A stretch of 64,000 nt of DNA from an uncultured Clostridia bacterium (GTDB taxonomy: Bacteria; Bacillota; Clostridia; Christensenellales; Borkfalkiaceae). Under the pieces are notes generated by a model, which ran no database searches, had not been told where the DNA came from, and was given only the letters and a program-made list of their open reading frames with translations. The stretch lies in assembly GCA_944343275.1 (NCBI GenBank), contig CALVMH010000007.1, positions 26,604 through 90,603 on the forward strand, read 5' to 3'. Positions 29,303 through 38,569 of this stretch are shown here, in pieces. Numbering within the stretch: position 1 is the first letter of the stretch; each line of letters opens with the position of its first letter. A program made the translations under genes and the position numbers.

Positions 29303-31573
29303 ATGAAAAAGTTGACAGAGCTTTCCGACAGATTTTTTGAAAATATCGACTTGAAAGGAATTTCAAAGGACGAACATTCTGAAAGCGACAGGCAGTGCTT
29401 TAAGACAATTCTGAGCCAATTCCTTGCAAGCGGCGATAAGAGTGACGCCTTTTGCGTATATTACTGCTTCAGCGAAATCTTCAAGCTGTTCGGCGAAGGA
29501 TACGGCAACACTCAGAAACTTCTTGAATTGCTCTCCGACCATGAATATCATTCCGGTGAACTTCTCTCAAAACACCGCGACCACTATTCGCACTCTGTCT
29601 ATGTATTTGCGTTGGGGCTTGCAATATATGCCAACGACGCCGCATACCGCACCGGCTTTCTTAATTTTTATTCATTGCCGGATAACAATCGTTCTCAGGT
29701 TCAGTTTTTGTATTTGTGGGGCATGGCGGCACTCTTCCACGACATAGGATATCCGTTTCAGCTTGCCCATGAGCAGATAAAAATTTATACGGAAGAATTA
29801 TGGGGCAAGGGCGCGCCCCCGTATGTTTCATTCGGAAACTACGACGCACTGATTGCGCTCGGCAAAGAGAACAGTAACCGCATAAGCGATGCCCTCAAAA
29901 CCGACAGACGATTCAACACCTTGAACGAACTGTTTGCCTATGGTCTGAAGATACGCATGGGCTATGATGAAAAGGACATGTGCGAAAGGCTGGCTTCGCG
30001 CGTCTTAAAGCAACCCGCGTTCATGGACCACGGATATTTCAGCGCGATCATCCTTGCCAAACAACTGCTTGCACGAAGCGATATCAATTTAACAGCCGAA
30101 CGTCTTGACGTTCTGACAGCAATACTTTTGCACAACAGCCTCTCACGGCATGAATTTAAAAACAAATATCCCGTATCGCCCGAGGCACACCCAATTGCAT
30201 ACCTTCTTATGCTGTGCGATGAACTGCAAAATTGGGACAGACAAGCCTATGGAAAGGAGAGCAAACTCGACCCGATTGCCTGGGATATAGAATTGGATAT
30301 CCGGAATAATTCCATAAAAGTCAATTATTTGTTTGAAAGCAGGACCGCTTATGACAGGGAGGCCGGTTTAGACAGAATCAATAAGCACTACGACGAGATA
30401 CAGACCGGGCGTTTTACGGCAAAAATTTTGAGCGACGAAGATAAAAACGGTATCCTGAAAAGCACGCTCAGCCTTGCAGTTCAGTCTAAAATTGCCTTAA
30501 AAACCAAGAAAATAAAGTTGTATGCCTCCGAAAACAATTTTATAAATCTATGCGACTTTGCAAAGGCCATCCATGCCAGCTACAATGAACTCTGCCTTGA
30601 AAACTGCTCAAAAGCACTCAACGAAGAGTTTGAGCAGCTTCCGCTTGAATTTAAAATTTCCAACATAGAGCAGGCAAAATCTTACGCCCAAAAACTTGAG
30701 CTTATAAACTGTTTTTACAGCAGCAAAGATTTGGACTATCCGGTGGTAACCGACTTCAACTCCACCGATTACGGTGCTGCCGGGTCGGACAACCTCGGCT
30801 TTCTGTGCCGTGAAGAACATTTGCGCTGGGTCAGGGAAAAACTCAGCATGGGTTGGAAGTACGGAACAGATTACAGCTCAACAAAAGAGCGCAACGCAAA
30901 AAAGATTCACAAAGACATCGTACCGTATGAAGTTCTTACCCCGCAGGAGCGGACCAAAGACGAACTGATGGTCAACAACATCATCCCCTTTTTAAAAAAA
31001 TTCGGGCACAATATAAGAATATATAACTACCGCTCCGGAAGAAAGCCCGACATTGAAATCGCGGGAATCGGGCACAGATTTTTCTCTGACAACAGAGATA
31101 AAATAAAGAAAAAGATAAAGCAGCTGCTCAAAGAATACAGCAGAACGAATCGCGTTATAGTGCGTACTTGCTATGCTTATGGCGCCGACCAACTGATCGC
31201 CGAATGTGCAAATGAAATGGGTATAACAACAAAGGCCGTCCTGCCCGTCGGATATGAGCAATATATAGCAATGGTGCGTAACGACTGCCTGGCTCACGGT
31301 TATCGTTACACCGAAGACGATGAATTGCGCTTAAGGCACCTGCTTGCGCAGACAGTGGTGTGCAAAGCCATATCCTCGCCCAACGGAAGCTATGATGCGG
31401 CACTCAATTACATAATGAAAAAGTGCGACAAAGTGATTGCACTTTGGGACAACGAGTACGCCGACGAGACCGCCGGTAAAAATTGCAGAACATTGCGCGG
31501 CATTGAAATCGCAAAAAAATATGGTCACACCATCGGCGACGACATAAAAATACTGCGGTGTCATACACTGTAA
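29303..31573 (+). CDS. HD hydrolase - RyR - SLOG-like fusion protein
   Basis: The 756-residue protein has three recognisable parts. An HD-type phosphohydrolase (about 85-305) shows HRDHYSHS (91-98), LFHDIGYPF with H136/D137, LLHNSLSRH (266-273) and LCDELQNWDR (294-303). A central linker leads to an RyR domain (about 488-565) with EEHLRWV (494-500), GWKYG (507-511) and VPYEVLTPQER. The C-terminal part (about 580-756) is SLOG-like: IAGIGHRFF, YGADQLIAECANEMG (616-630) and KCDKVIALWDNEYAD (707-721). HD domains cleave phosphate esters of nucleotides; SLOG folds bind nucleotides or NAD-like ligands; prokaryotic RyR domains have been discussed as parts of nucleotide-centred conflict systems. The combination suggests ligand-controlled nucleotide hydrolysis. 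The ribosome binding site (GGGTGG) is weak. The gene has its own promoter and terminator. Confidence 0.72.
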   Translation: MKKLTELSDRFFENIDLKGISKDEHSESDRQCFKTILSQFLASGDKSDAFCVYYCFSEIFKLFGEGYGNTQKLLELLSDHEYHSGELLSKHRDHYSHSVYVFALGLAIYANDAAYRTGFLNFYSLPDNNRSQVQFLYLWGMAALFHDIGYPFQLAHEQIKIYTEELWGKGAPPYVSFGNYDALIALGKENSNRISDALKTDRRFNTLNELFAYGLKIRMGYDEKDMCERLASRVLKQPAFMDHGYFSAIILAKQLLARSDINLTAERLDVLTAILLHNSLSRHEFKNKYPVSPEAHPIAYLLMLCDELQNWDRQAYGKESKLDPIAWDIELDIRNNSIKVNYLFESRTAYDREAGLDRINKHYDEIQTGRFTAKILSDEDKNGILKSTLSLAVQSKIALKTKKIKLYASENNFINLCDFAKAIHASYNELCLENCSKALNEEFEQLPLEFKISNIEQAKSYAQKLELINCFYSSKDLDYPVVTDFNSTDYGAAGSDNLGFLCREEHLRWVREKLSMGWKYGTDYSSTKERNAKKIHKDIVPYEVLTPQERTKDELMVNNIIPFLKKFGHNIRIYNYRSGRKPDIEIAGIGHRFFSDNRDKIKKKIKQLLKEYSRTNRVIVRTCYAYGADQLIAECANEMGITTKAVLPVGYEQYIAMVRNDCLAHGYRYTEDDELRLRHLLAQTVVCKAISSPNGSYDAALNYIMKKCDKVIALWDNEYADETAGKNCRTLRGIEIAKKYGHTIGDDIKILRCHTL

Positions 31574-31609
31574 GGAAAGATCCCCCACTTTAGTGGGGGA
31601 TCTTTCCCG
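31574..31609 (+). terminator. Terminator of the HD-RyR-SLOG gene
   Basis: GGAAAGATCCCCCAC and GTGGGGGATCTTTCC form a perfect 15-bp stem with a TTTA loop right after the stop. The T content is inside the stem, so it may act in both directions. Confidence 0.8.
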
Positions 31610-31697
31610 GAATCGCTCTCTTGAAAGTGCAATTGCTATTAAAATTCAATTTTTTCCCTATGGGAATTGCGCTTTACAGCGCTTTTTTGTTTGGGGT

Positions 31698-32144
31698 TCA
31701 CTTTTCGAACGTCACGAATCCTTCGCCGCCGATGGCGATCGCCAGATCCATGATGATGACGCCGTCTTTCAGCGTACATTCCTCAGGACTTCCGTCAAAA
31801 TCCAGAGTCAGCGTCTCGCCTTCCAGCTCCCATGTCCCTTCCTGCACATCGGGACTTCCGTCGGTGCTTTCCACGGTCATCTCAAACGCGTTGTCCGGTT
31901 TCAGCTCGATGGTCACGAAGTCCGTGAGTTCCCCACTGCCGTCGGGGAGCGGATCGCCCAACGCATAGCGCGTCTCCCCGATCGTCATAGACGAGAGCCG
32001 ATACATGCCCTCCACGCCCGAATCACCGACCGTGCCCGAATCGCCCGGCGCACCCTGATCGCATGCCGCAAACAGCATGATCCCCGCCAGAAGCGCCACA
32101 AGCGCCGCCGCTGCCGCCGTCAGTTTTCTGATGGTTGCCTTCAT
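31698..32144 (-). CDS. Lipoprotein with lipocalin-like beta domain
   Basis: The start at 32144 has AAGGAGGG upstream and gives 148 residues. A signal peptide ends LFAAC with a lipidated Cys near position 27. After a Gly/Ser-rich linker comes a small beta domain with GTWELEGETLTLDFDG, a pattern common in lipocalin-like domains of Clostridia surface lipoproteins. It should be anchored to the outer face of the membrane. Ligand unknown. It is divergent from the XRE gene at 32264. Confidence 0.75.
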   Translation of the reverse strand: MKATIRKLTAAAAALVALLAGIMLFAACDQGAPGDSGTVGDSGVEGMYRLSSMTIGETRYALGDPLPDGSGELTDFVTIELKPDNAFEMTVESTDGSPDVQEGTWELEGETLTLDFDGSPEECTLKDGVIIMDLAIAIGGEGFVTFEK

Positions 32145-32177
32145 TGTTTTTACCCTCCTTGGTTGGATCATGAATGC

Positions 32178-32206
32178 ATTATAGCATATTCTAACTATAT
32201 TGTCAA
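32178..32206 (-). promoter_or_regulatory. Promoter of the lipocalin-like lipoprotein gene
   Basis: TTGACA (32201-32206) and TATAAT (32178-32183) on the minus strand are 17 bases apart. A TATAAT on the plus strand near 32217 probably serves the divergent XRE gene. Confidence 0.8.
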
Positions 32207-32263
32207 CGAAATTATACTATAATGAAAGTTGGATTTTGTAGTAAACTGATAGCGGAGGACATC

Positions 32264-32587
32264 ATGATCGACGTTATCGGCAGACTCAATGCTTTGCGCG
32301 GCGAACGCAAACTCAGCGTCTATCGTCTTGCGGAACTTTCCGGGCTCAACCAGAGCACGCTTGCCAATACTTTTTCCCGCGGGGTGGTCCCGTCCGTCGT
32401 CAATCTGGACGCCATGTGCCAGGCGATGGGCGTGACGCTCGCGCAGTTTTTCAGCGAGAACGAACGGGCGGAACCGCTGACGGAAGAGGAACGCGCCTTT
32501 TTGGAACTGTACCGCAAACTGACGCCGGACATCAAAGCGGCGTTTTTGCAGATGGCGAACGCCTGTCAGAAAAGCACGCTGTTATAG
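32264..32587 (+). CDS. XRE family helix-turn-helix regulator
   Basis: The 107-residue protein starts at 32264 with GGAGG six bases upstream. The helix-turn-helix (about 6-62) contains LSVYRLAELSGLNQSTLANTF, and the following helix contains LDAMCQAMGVTLAQFF. The C-terminal part is short and helical (LTPDIKAAFLQMANAC). It could regulate the divergent lipoprotein gene, with which it shares the upstream region. Its target is not otherwise indicated. Confidence 0.88.
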   Translation: MIDVIGRLNALRGERKLSVYRLAELSGLNQSTLANTFSRGVVPSVVNLDAMCQAMGVTLAQFFSENERAEPLTEEERAFLELYRKLTPDIKAAFLQMANACQKSTLL

Positions 32588-32651
32588 AACGGAGGGCGGC
32601 ATTTCGGCATACGCCCCGCAGCGTGTTTCCGACGTTCCGCCCCCGATCCCG

Positions 32652-32697
32652 AAAAACGGTGCGGGAGCACCCCATGGGGCGCTCCCGCACCGTTTGT
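32652..32697. terminator. Bidirectional terminator
   Basis: AAACGGTGCGGGAGC and GCTCCCGCACCGTTT pair around a central CCATGG palindrome, between the XRE gene and the convergent clcA. Confidence 0.8.
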
Positions 32698-32733
32698 ATT
32701 CCGATATCCGGACCGCCCGTGCAAAGCGCAAGC

Positions 32734-34335
32734 CTACCGCTCTTTCTTTTCCTGCTCTGCGGGCGCGCCGCCCAGCGTTTCACGCAGGAGCAAACGGGCG
32801 CCGTCGCCGCCCTCCCCCTCGGCGGTGAGCACGTCGCCCGCCGCAAGCACCGTGTTCCCGTCGGGCAAAAACGATGCATCCCCGCGTTCGACGCGCACGA
32901 TACGCACGCCTGCGGGCAGCAGCAGTTCCCTGATCGCCCGCCCCGCCGCAGGGCTCTGCTCCGTCACGAGACAGCGCAGGGAAAGCGGCTCCCGCCGCGT
33001 TCCGTCCTCTTCGAGCATTTCGTCCAGCAGCCTGTCATAGACGGGTCGCAGACGGAAGATGTCGCCGACGAGATAGCCGACCGCCACGCCGATGAGCGCG
33101 GGCAGCAGGAAGGCGAACTCCCATGTGAGCTCGACGGTCAGCAGCACCCCCGTGACGGGCGCGCGGACAACGACGGTAAAAAACACCGCCATGCAGATGA
33201 CGAGCAGCACGTCCGCATAGTCCGCAGACATCCCCATGGTCTGCATGAGCAGCGACATGAGCGCACCCAGCCCCGCGCCGATGGCGAGCATGGGGATGAA
33301 CGCGCCGCACGGCACCCCCGCGCCCATGTTGCAGACGGTGACGGCAAATTTCAGGCACACGGCAATGAGCAGGCTTGCCCACAGCGGGGAAGAAAAGATG
33401 CGCACCATGCGCTCGCCGCCGCCCGCCAGCGAGGAGATGAAGGCATGTCCGCCGCCCATGGCGTTCACCGTCAGCAGCCCCGCCGCCCCCGCAAGCAGGA
33501 AGGGGACAAAGAACTTCCCGATCCCCTTGAAGAACGTCAGCTTTTTGAACAGCCTGCGCGCGGCAAACAGCGCATAATAAAAGCCCGCCCCCGCAAGGGA
33601 CACAAGCAGCGCGGAGAGCAGGACATAGCAATAAAAGAGCGGCGCAAGCATGTCCGCCTCCGCAAAGGAGAAGGCGGCAAAATAGGCGCCGACGGGAAGT
33701 CCGAGCGCCGCATACAGGGCGTTGCGGATGAGCACGGCGACGGCGACCGACGTGAACGAGGAGACGAACACTTCCGGCGTGAAGCGCCCCAGCCCCTCCT
33801 CGAAGGCGAACGCCATGCCCGTCAGGGGCGCGTTGAAGGCGACGGCAAGCCCCGCGCAGGCGCCGCCCGCCACCTGATAACGCACGATGCGGGCACGGGC
33901 GCGCAGGGCGTCGCCCACGCCCGCGCCCGCAGACCCGCCGATGAGCACGGAAGGACCCTCCGCGCCCGCAGACAATCCCAAAAAGATACACAAAAGGCTG
34001 GCGGCGAACATGCCCGTCAGCGAGCGGTACCATGAGAAGCGCATGAGCCCGCGCATCGCCCCCTCCGTCTGCGGGATGCCGCTCCCGCGGATGCAGGGCA
34101 AAAACCGCACCACGCCGCCCACGACGACGGCGCCCAGCAAAAGCGCCAAAAACAGGAGCGGGATGAAGGCGGGATTGGCGCGGAAAAACGCATAATATCC
34201 GCGCGAAAAGTCCTCCGACAGCGAAGCGAGCACGGTATACAGCGTGACGATGACGCCTGCGAACGCGCCCGTCAGCACCCCTGCGGGCAGCAGCATCAGA
34301 TTCCCGCGCAGACGTTTTCCGAACAATTCTCTCAT
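32734..34335 (-). CDS. clcA: ClC family chloride channel/antiporter with C-terminal TrkA-C-like domain
   Basis: The 533-residue protein has about ten membrane segments and the three ClC selectivity motifs: RGSGIPQ, SAGAEGPSV (gating Glu kept) and GVPCGAFIPM. FAFEEGLGRF carries the internal Glu typical of Cl-/H+ antiporters. The C-terminal 80 residues (from about 450) look like a TrkA-C regulatory domain (GVRIVRVERGDASF, NTVLAAGDVL). The ATG at 34335 lacks a Shine-Dalgarno sequence and lies seven bases after a TACAAT box, so the mRNA is probably leaderless. Charge or pH balance in the cell is the likely role. Confidence 0.9.
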   Translation of the reverse strand: MRELFGKRLRGNLMLLPAGVLTGAFAGVIVTLYTVLASLSEDFSRGYYAFFRANPAFIPLLFLALLLGAVVVGGVVRFLPCIRGSGIPQTEGAMRGLMRFSWYRSLTGMFAASLLCIFLGLSAGAEGPSVLIGGSAGAGVGDALRARARIVRYQVAGGACAGLAVAFNAPLTGMAFAFEEGLGRFTPEVFVSSFTSVAVAVLIRNALYAALGLPVGAYFAAFSFAEADMLAPLFYCYVLLSALLVSLAGAGFYYALFAARRLFKKLTFFKGIGKFFVPFLLAGAAGLLTVNAMGGGHAFISSLAGGGERMVRIFSSPLWASLLIAVCLKFAVTVCNMGAGVPCGAFIPMLAIGAGLGALMSLLMQTMGMSADYADVLLVICMAVFFTVVVRAPVTGVLLTVELTWEFAFLLPALIGVAVGYLVGDIFRLRPVYDRLLDEMLEEDGTRREPLSLRCLVTEQSPAAGRAIRELLLPAGVRIVRVERGDASFLPDGNTVLAAGDVLTAEGEGGDGARLLLRETLGGAPAEQEKKER

Positions 34336-34342
34336 ACAAAAA

Positions 34343-34371
34343 ATTGTATCACAACTCTTGAAAAATGTAAA
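34343..34371 (-). promoter_or_regulatory. Promoter of clcA
   Basis: TTTACA (34366-34371) and TACAAT (34343-34348) on the minus strand are 17 bases apart; the -35 box directly follows the hairpin that ends the upstream aminotransferase. Confidence 0.65.
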
Positions 34372-34372
34372 G

Positions 34373-34402
34373 CGCCCGCCGCGGCTTTTGCCGCGGCGGG
34401 CG
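34373..34402 (-). terminator. Hairpin after the aminotransferase gene
   Basis: CGCCCGCCGCGGC pairs with GCCGCGGCGGGCG around a four-base loop, followed on the minus strand by CTTTACATTTTT. The poor T-run overlaps the clcA -35 box, so termination may be partial. Confidence 0.6.
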
Positions 34403-34408
34403 CACCGT

Positions 34409-35587
34409 TCAGCGATATTCCCTTGCGAGCGCCTCAAACGCGGGGATGCTGCGCTCGATGACGGAGCGCTCCACGCAATACGAAATGCGCACATATCCCT
34501 TCACCCCGAACGCGTCCGAGGGCACAAAGAGCAGTTCGTGCCGCTTTGCCCGTTCGCAGAACGCCGCAGCATCCGCTTCGGGGGACTTCATGAAGAGATA
34601 GAACGCGCCTTCCGGCGGGATGCAGGAAAAGCCGCAGCGCGTCAGGATGCCGAGCAGCAAGTCACGGTTTTTGCGGTATTCGCCGACGTCGGCGGACATG
34701 CCGAGACACTTTGCCGCCACCCGCTGAAAGAGCGCGGGCGCGCACACATATCCCAACGCCCTGCCCGCGCCGCACACGGCGGAAACGATCTCCGCACCCT
34801 GCGCGCACCACGGGGACACGGCAATGTAGCCGATGCGTTCCCCCGCCAGCGAGAGCGACTTGGAAAAAGAATTACACACGACGGTGTCCGGATAAAACGC
34901 CATCGGGCAGGGGACGGGCACGCCGTATGTAAGTTCCCTGTACGGCTCGTCCGCAATGAGCAGGACAGGCTCCCCTTTTTCCGCGCTCTTTTTTTGCAGC
35001 AGCGCCGCAATGGCGGCAAGCTCTTTATCGTTATACACCGTTCCCGCAGGGTTGTTGGGGGAGTTGAGGATGACCGCCTTCGTGCGCCTGCCGATCGCCC
35101 GTTCCAGCGCTTCCGGATCGGGACGGAACGCCTGCGTCGTGGGAACTTCCTTCACCCGCGCGCCCGCGCTTTCGATAAAGACGCGGTATTCCGGAAAGTA
35201 GGGCGCAAGCACCGCGACCTCGTCCCCCTCCTCGCACACGGCATGCAGCGTAACGGTGAGGGACGCCGCCGCGCCGCACGTCATGTACACGCCGTCCGCG
35301 GACACGGGTACCCCGAATGCCGCCTGAAAATGCGCCGCGACCGCCCGCCGCACGTCGGGCGCGCCCGCCGCCGACGTATAGCCGTGCAGCTTTAAGGAGG
35401 GCGTCTCGCGCACGAGACGGACGATCTCCTTGTTCACCTCGGGCGGTGCGGGAACGCCGGGATTGCCGAGGGAGAAGTCAAAGACGTTCTCCTCCCCGAT
35501 CTCTTTCTTGCGCGCGTTGCCGTATTCGAAGATCTCGCGGATGACGGAACGCGCCTCGCCGAGTTTTCGATTTTTCAGATTGACCAT
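34409..35587 (-). CDS. Class I/II pyridoxal-phosphate aminotransferase
   Basis: The 392-residue protein shows FSLGNPGVPAPP, GYTSAAGAPDVR, LNSPNNPAG, LLIADEPYREL and the PLP lysine in FSKSLSLAGERIGY. This is the aspartate/aromatic aminotransferase fold. The substrate cannot be told from sequence. It starts ten bases after the uvrA stop, so it is the tail of the uvrBA run; the functional link to repair is not obvious. Confidence 0.88.
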   Translation of the reverse strand: MVNLKNRKLGEARSVIREIFEYGNARKKEIGEENVFDFSLGNPGVPAPPEVNKEIVRLVRETPSLKLHGYTSAAGAPDVRRAVAAHFQAAFGVPVSADGVYMTCGAAASLTVTLHAVCEEGDEVAVLAPYFPEYRVFIESAGARVKEVPTTQAFRPDPEALERAIGRRTKAVILNSPNNPAGTVYNDKELAAIAALLQKKSAEKGEPVLLIADEPYRELTYGVPVPCPMAFYPDTVVCNSFSKSLSLAGERIGYIAVSPWCAQGAEIVSAVCGAGRALGYVCAPALFQRVAAKCLGMSADVGEYRKNRDLLLGILTRCGFSCIPPEGAFYLFMKSPEADAAAFCERAKRHELLFVPSDAFGVKGYVRISYCVERSVIERSIPAFEALAREYR

Positions 35588-35597
35588 GCATGCCCCC

Positions 35598-38429
35598 TTA
35601 TCCGCGGGCAGGCGAAATGCCTGCCTTTTTCAGGAACTGCCCCGTGTAACTTTGTTCGCAGGCGGCGACCTCTTCGGGCGTGCCCGTGCTAAGGACGGTC
35701 CCGCCGCCGTCGCCCCCTTCGGGTCCCAGATCGATGAGATAGTCCGCCACCTTGATGACGTCCAGATTGTGTTCGATGACGAGCACCGTATTTCCGCCGT
35801 CGCGGAAGCGCAGCAGGATGTTGACGAGCTTCTCCACATCATAGCTGTGCAGTCCCGTCGTGGGCTCGTCCAGAATATAGAAGGTGCGCCCCGTGGAACG
35901 CTTGGAGAGCTCCGTCGCCAATTTGACGCGCTGCGCCTCGCCGCCCGAAAGCGTCGTTGCAGACTGCCCGAGGCGGATATACCCCAGCCCCACCTCGTTG
36001 AGGGTGGAGAGCTTGTTGTAGATGGAGGGCAGGCTCTTGAAGAAGGCGCACGCCTCCTCCACCGTCATGTCGAGAACGTCCGCAATGGATTTGCCCTTGT
36101 ATTTCACTTCCAGCGTCTCGCGGTTGTAGCGCTTTCCGCCGCACACCTCGCAGGGGACGTACACATCGGGCAGGAAGTGCATTTCGATCTTCATGATGCC
36201 GTCGCCCTGGCAGTTCTCGCACCGCCCGCCCGCGACGTTGAAGGAGAATCTGCCCGACTTATACCCCATCGCCTTGGCGTCGGGGGTCGCCGCGAACAGG
36301 TCGCGGATGGCGGTGAACACGCCCGTATAGGTGGCGGGGTTGGAACGGGGCGTCCTGCCGATGGGAGATTGGTCGATGGCGATGACCTTGTCGAAATATT
36401 CAAGGCCGCGGCACGCCCCGCTCTTGCCCGTGGGCAGGCGGGAACCGTTGAGCGCATTGGATAAAATGGGGAGCACGATCTCGTTGACGAGCGAGGATTT
36501 TCCCGAGCCGGACACCCCCGTGACGACGGTCATGAGCCCCGCGGGGATCTTCACGTCGATGCCCTTTAAGTTGTTCTGACGGCAGCCGTCCACTTCCAGC
36601 CATCTGCCGTCGGGCTGCTTGCGGACGGCGGGCACTTCGATCCTGCGTCTGCCCGCCAGAAAATCGCCCGTGATGGAGCGCGGCTCCTTCATGATGTCCT
36701 CCACAGAGCCGCAGGCGACCACCTCGCCGCCGTGCACGCCCGCCTTGGGGCCGATGTCCACGATATAATCCGCCGCCCGCATGGTGTCCTCGTCGTGCTC
36801 GACGACGATGAGCGTGTTCCCGAGGTCGCGCAATCCCTTTAAGGAGGCAAGCAGCTTCTCGTTGTCGCGCTGGTGAAGCCCGATGCTCGGCTCGTCGAGA
36901 ATGTAGAGAACGCCCGTCAGCGCGCTGCCGATCTGCGTGGCGAGGCGGATGCGCTGGCTCTCCCCGCCCGAAAGCGTCGCCGCGCTGCGCGAGAGGGTGA
37001 GATAGTCCAGCCCCACCCCGACGAGGAAGTTGAGGCGGCTTTTGATCTCCTTTAAGATGACGTCGGCGATGGCGTGCTGCGTGGGCGTGAACTGCACCCC
37101 GTCTAAAAAGGCGGGGATGTCGCGCACGGGCATGTCGCATACCTCGGCGATGTTCTTGCCCCCCACCGTGACGGCGAGCGCCTCCTTTTTCAGGCGCCTG
37201 CCGTGGCAGACGGGACACTCCGACGTGCGCATATAGCGCTCGATATCCCACTTCACCCCGACCGAACTCGTCTGGGTATACCGCCGCTGCAAGTTGTTGA
37301 CAAACCCCTCCCACGCGCTCTTGTAGGTGGAATGAAAGGTGCGCGAACTGTATTCGAGGTCGATCTGTTCGCCGCCGTTTCCGTACATGAGAAGGTTGAA
37401 CACCTCCTCCGGAAGGTCTTTGACGGGCACGTCGAGGGAAAAGCCGTAATGTCGGGCGAGCGCGGAAAGGTACATCTGCGTGACGGACGAGGAGTCGAGA
37501 TTCCAGCCGCTGATGCGGATGGCGCCCTCGCGCAGCGTCTTGGTGCGGTCGGGACAGATGAGGTCGGCGTCCACCGTCTGCATAAATCCCAGCCCCGAAC
37601 AGGCGGGACACGCCCCCCACACGGTGTTGAAGGAGAAGAGGCGGGGCTCCACTTCCTCGATGGAGACATTGCAGTCGGGGCAGGCGTAGCGCGTGGAATA
37701 GAGCGTCTCCTCGCCGCCGCAGTCAATGACGACCAGCCCTCCCGCCAGCGCGAGCGCCCCTTCGAGACTCTCGGTGAGCCGCTTCAAGATGCCCTCCTTG
37801 ACGACGAGGCGATCGACGATGACGCTGATGTTGTGTTTGACGTTCTTGTCGAGGCGGATGTCCTCCTGCAGATCGTAGACAGCGCCGTCGATCTTGACGC
37901 GGACATAGCCGCTCTTCCGATACCCCGCAAGTTCTTTGGCGTACTCCCCCTTCCTGCCGCGCACGACGGGGGCTTCCACCATGAGTTTACTGCCCTCGGG
38001 CAGCAGCATTACTTTATCGGCGATTTCATCCACCGTCTGGCGGCGGATCTCCCTGCCGCACGCGGGGCAGTGCGGGGTGCCGACGCGCGCGAACAACAGA
38101 CGGAAATAGTCGTAAATTTCCGTCACCGTTCCCACCGTAGAGCGGGGATTGTGCGAAGTGGTCTTCTGGTCGATGGAGATGGCGGGCGATAGCCCGTCGA
38201 TGGACTCGACATCGGGCTTTTCCATCATGCCGAGAAATTGACGGGCATAGGAGGAGAGGCTCTCCATGTAGCGGCGCTGCCCTTCGGCGAAGATGGTGTC
38301 GAAGGCGAGCGTCGACTTCCCGCTGCCCGAAAGCCCCGTGAACACGGTGAGCGTCCCGCGCGGAATGTGCACGTCGATATTCTTTAAGTTGTTTTCCTTT
38401 GCGCCTTTTACAAAAATTTCTTCGATCAT
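35598..38429 (-). CDS. uvrA: Excinuclease ABC subunit A
   Basis: The 943-residue protein has two ABC ATPase cassettes: Walker A GLSGSGKSTLA near 33 and GVSGSGKSSLV near 637, with LSGGESQRIRLA and LSGGEAQRVKLA signatures. Zinc-finger Cys clusters are present (CPACGREI, CPDC, CEVCGGKRY). UvrA dimers find bulky lesions and load UvrB. The start at 38429 (MIEEIFVKGAKENNLKNI) fits the family; the upstream AAAGAACGG is a weak site. It follows uvrB, a small gene and a nucleotidase on the same strand. Confidence 0.97.
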   Translation of the reverse strand: MIEEIFVKGAKENNLKNIDVHIPRGTLTVFTGLSGSGKSTLAFDTIFAEGQRRYMESLSSYARQFLGMMEKPDVESIDGLSPAISIDQKTTSHNPRSTVGTVTEIYDYFRLLFARVGTPHCPACGREIRRQTVDEIADKVMLLPEGSKLMVEAPVVRGRKGEYAKELAGYRKSGYVRVKIDGAVYDLQEDIRLDKNVKHNISVIVDRLVVKEGILKRLTESLEGALALAGGLVVIDCGGEETLYSTRYACPDCNVSIEEVEPRLFSFNTVWGACPACSGLGFMQTVDADLICPDRTKTLREGAIRISGWNLDSSSVTQMYLSALARHYGFSLDVPVKDLPEEVFNLLMYGNGGEQIDLEYSSRTFHSTYKSAWEGFVNNLQRRYTQTSSVGVKWDIERYMRTSECPVCHGRRLKKEALAVTVGGKNIAEVCDMPVRDIPAFLDGVQFTPTQHAIADVILKEIKSRLNFLVGVGLDYLTLSRSAATLSGGESQRIRLATQIGSALTGVLYILDEPSIGLHQRDNEKLLASLKGLRDLGNTLIVVEHDEDTMRAADYIVDIGPKAGVHGGEVVACGSVEDIMKEPRSITGDFLAGRRRIEVPAVRKQPDGRWLEVDGCRQNNLKGIDVKIPAGLMTVVTGVSGSGKSSLVNEIVLPILSNALNGSRLPTGKSGACRGLEYFDKVIAIDQSPIGRTPRSNPATYTGVFTAIRDLFAATPDAKAMGYKSGRFSFNVAGGRCENCQGDGIMKIEMHFLPDVYVPCEVCGGKRYNRETLEVKYKGKSIADVLDMTVEEACAFFKSLPSIYNKLSTLNEVGLGYIRLGQSATTLSGGEAQRVKLATELSKRSTGRTFYILDEPTTGLHSYDVEKLVNILLRFRDGGNTVLVIEHNLDVIKVADYLIDLGPEGGDGGGTVLSTGTPEEVAACEQSYTGQFLKKAGISPARG

Positions 38430-38502
38430 ACCGTTCTTTGCAGTTTGTTCCTTTTTCCGATCGCCTTTCTGCGCCATCCCATCCGAAGGCGGCGACACAT
38501 CT

Positions 38503-38560
38503 TCCCGTGGGGTCCTCACGCTTTGCGGCTTGCGCCGCCCCGCTCAGAATGACGGCGCCC
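38503..38560. repeat. Dispersed intergenic repeat, copy C
   Basis: CGTGGGGTCCTCACGC, then TTTGCGGCTTGCGCCGCC and CAGAATGAC, resembles copies A, B and D. It fills most of the 140-base gap between uvrA and the nucleotidase gene. Confidence 0.45.
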
Positions 38561-38569
38561 CCGCAGGAG

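Noticed and set aside
32416-34035. Long plus-strand frame opposite clcA
   Set aside because: It is antisense to a protein with clear ClC motifs and reads as low-complexity Arg/His/Glu sequence.
38429-38519. Longer uvrA start with about 30 extra residues
   Set aside because: The extension runs through a dispersed repeat and has no ribosome binding site; the chosen start matches the family.
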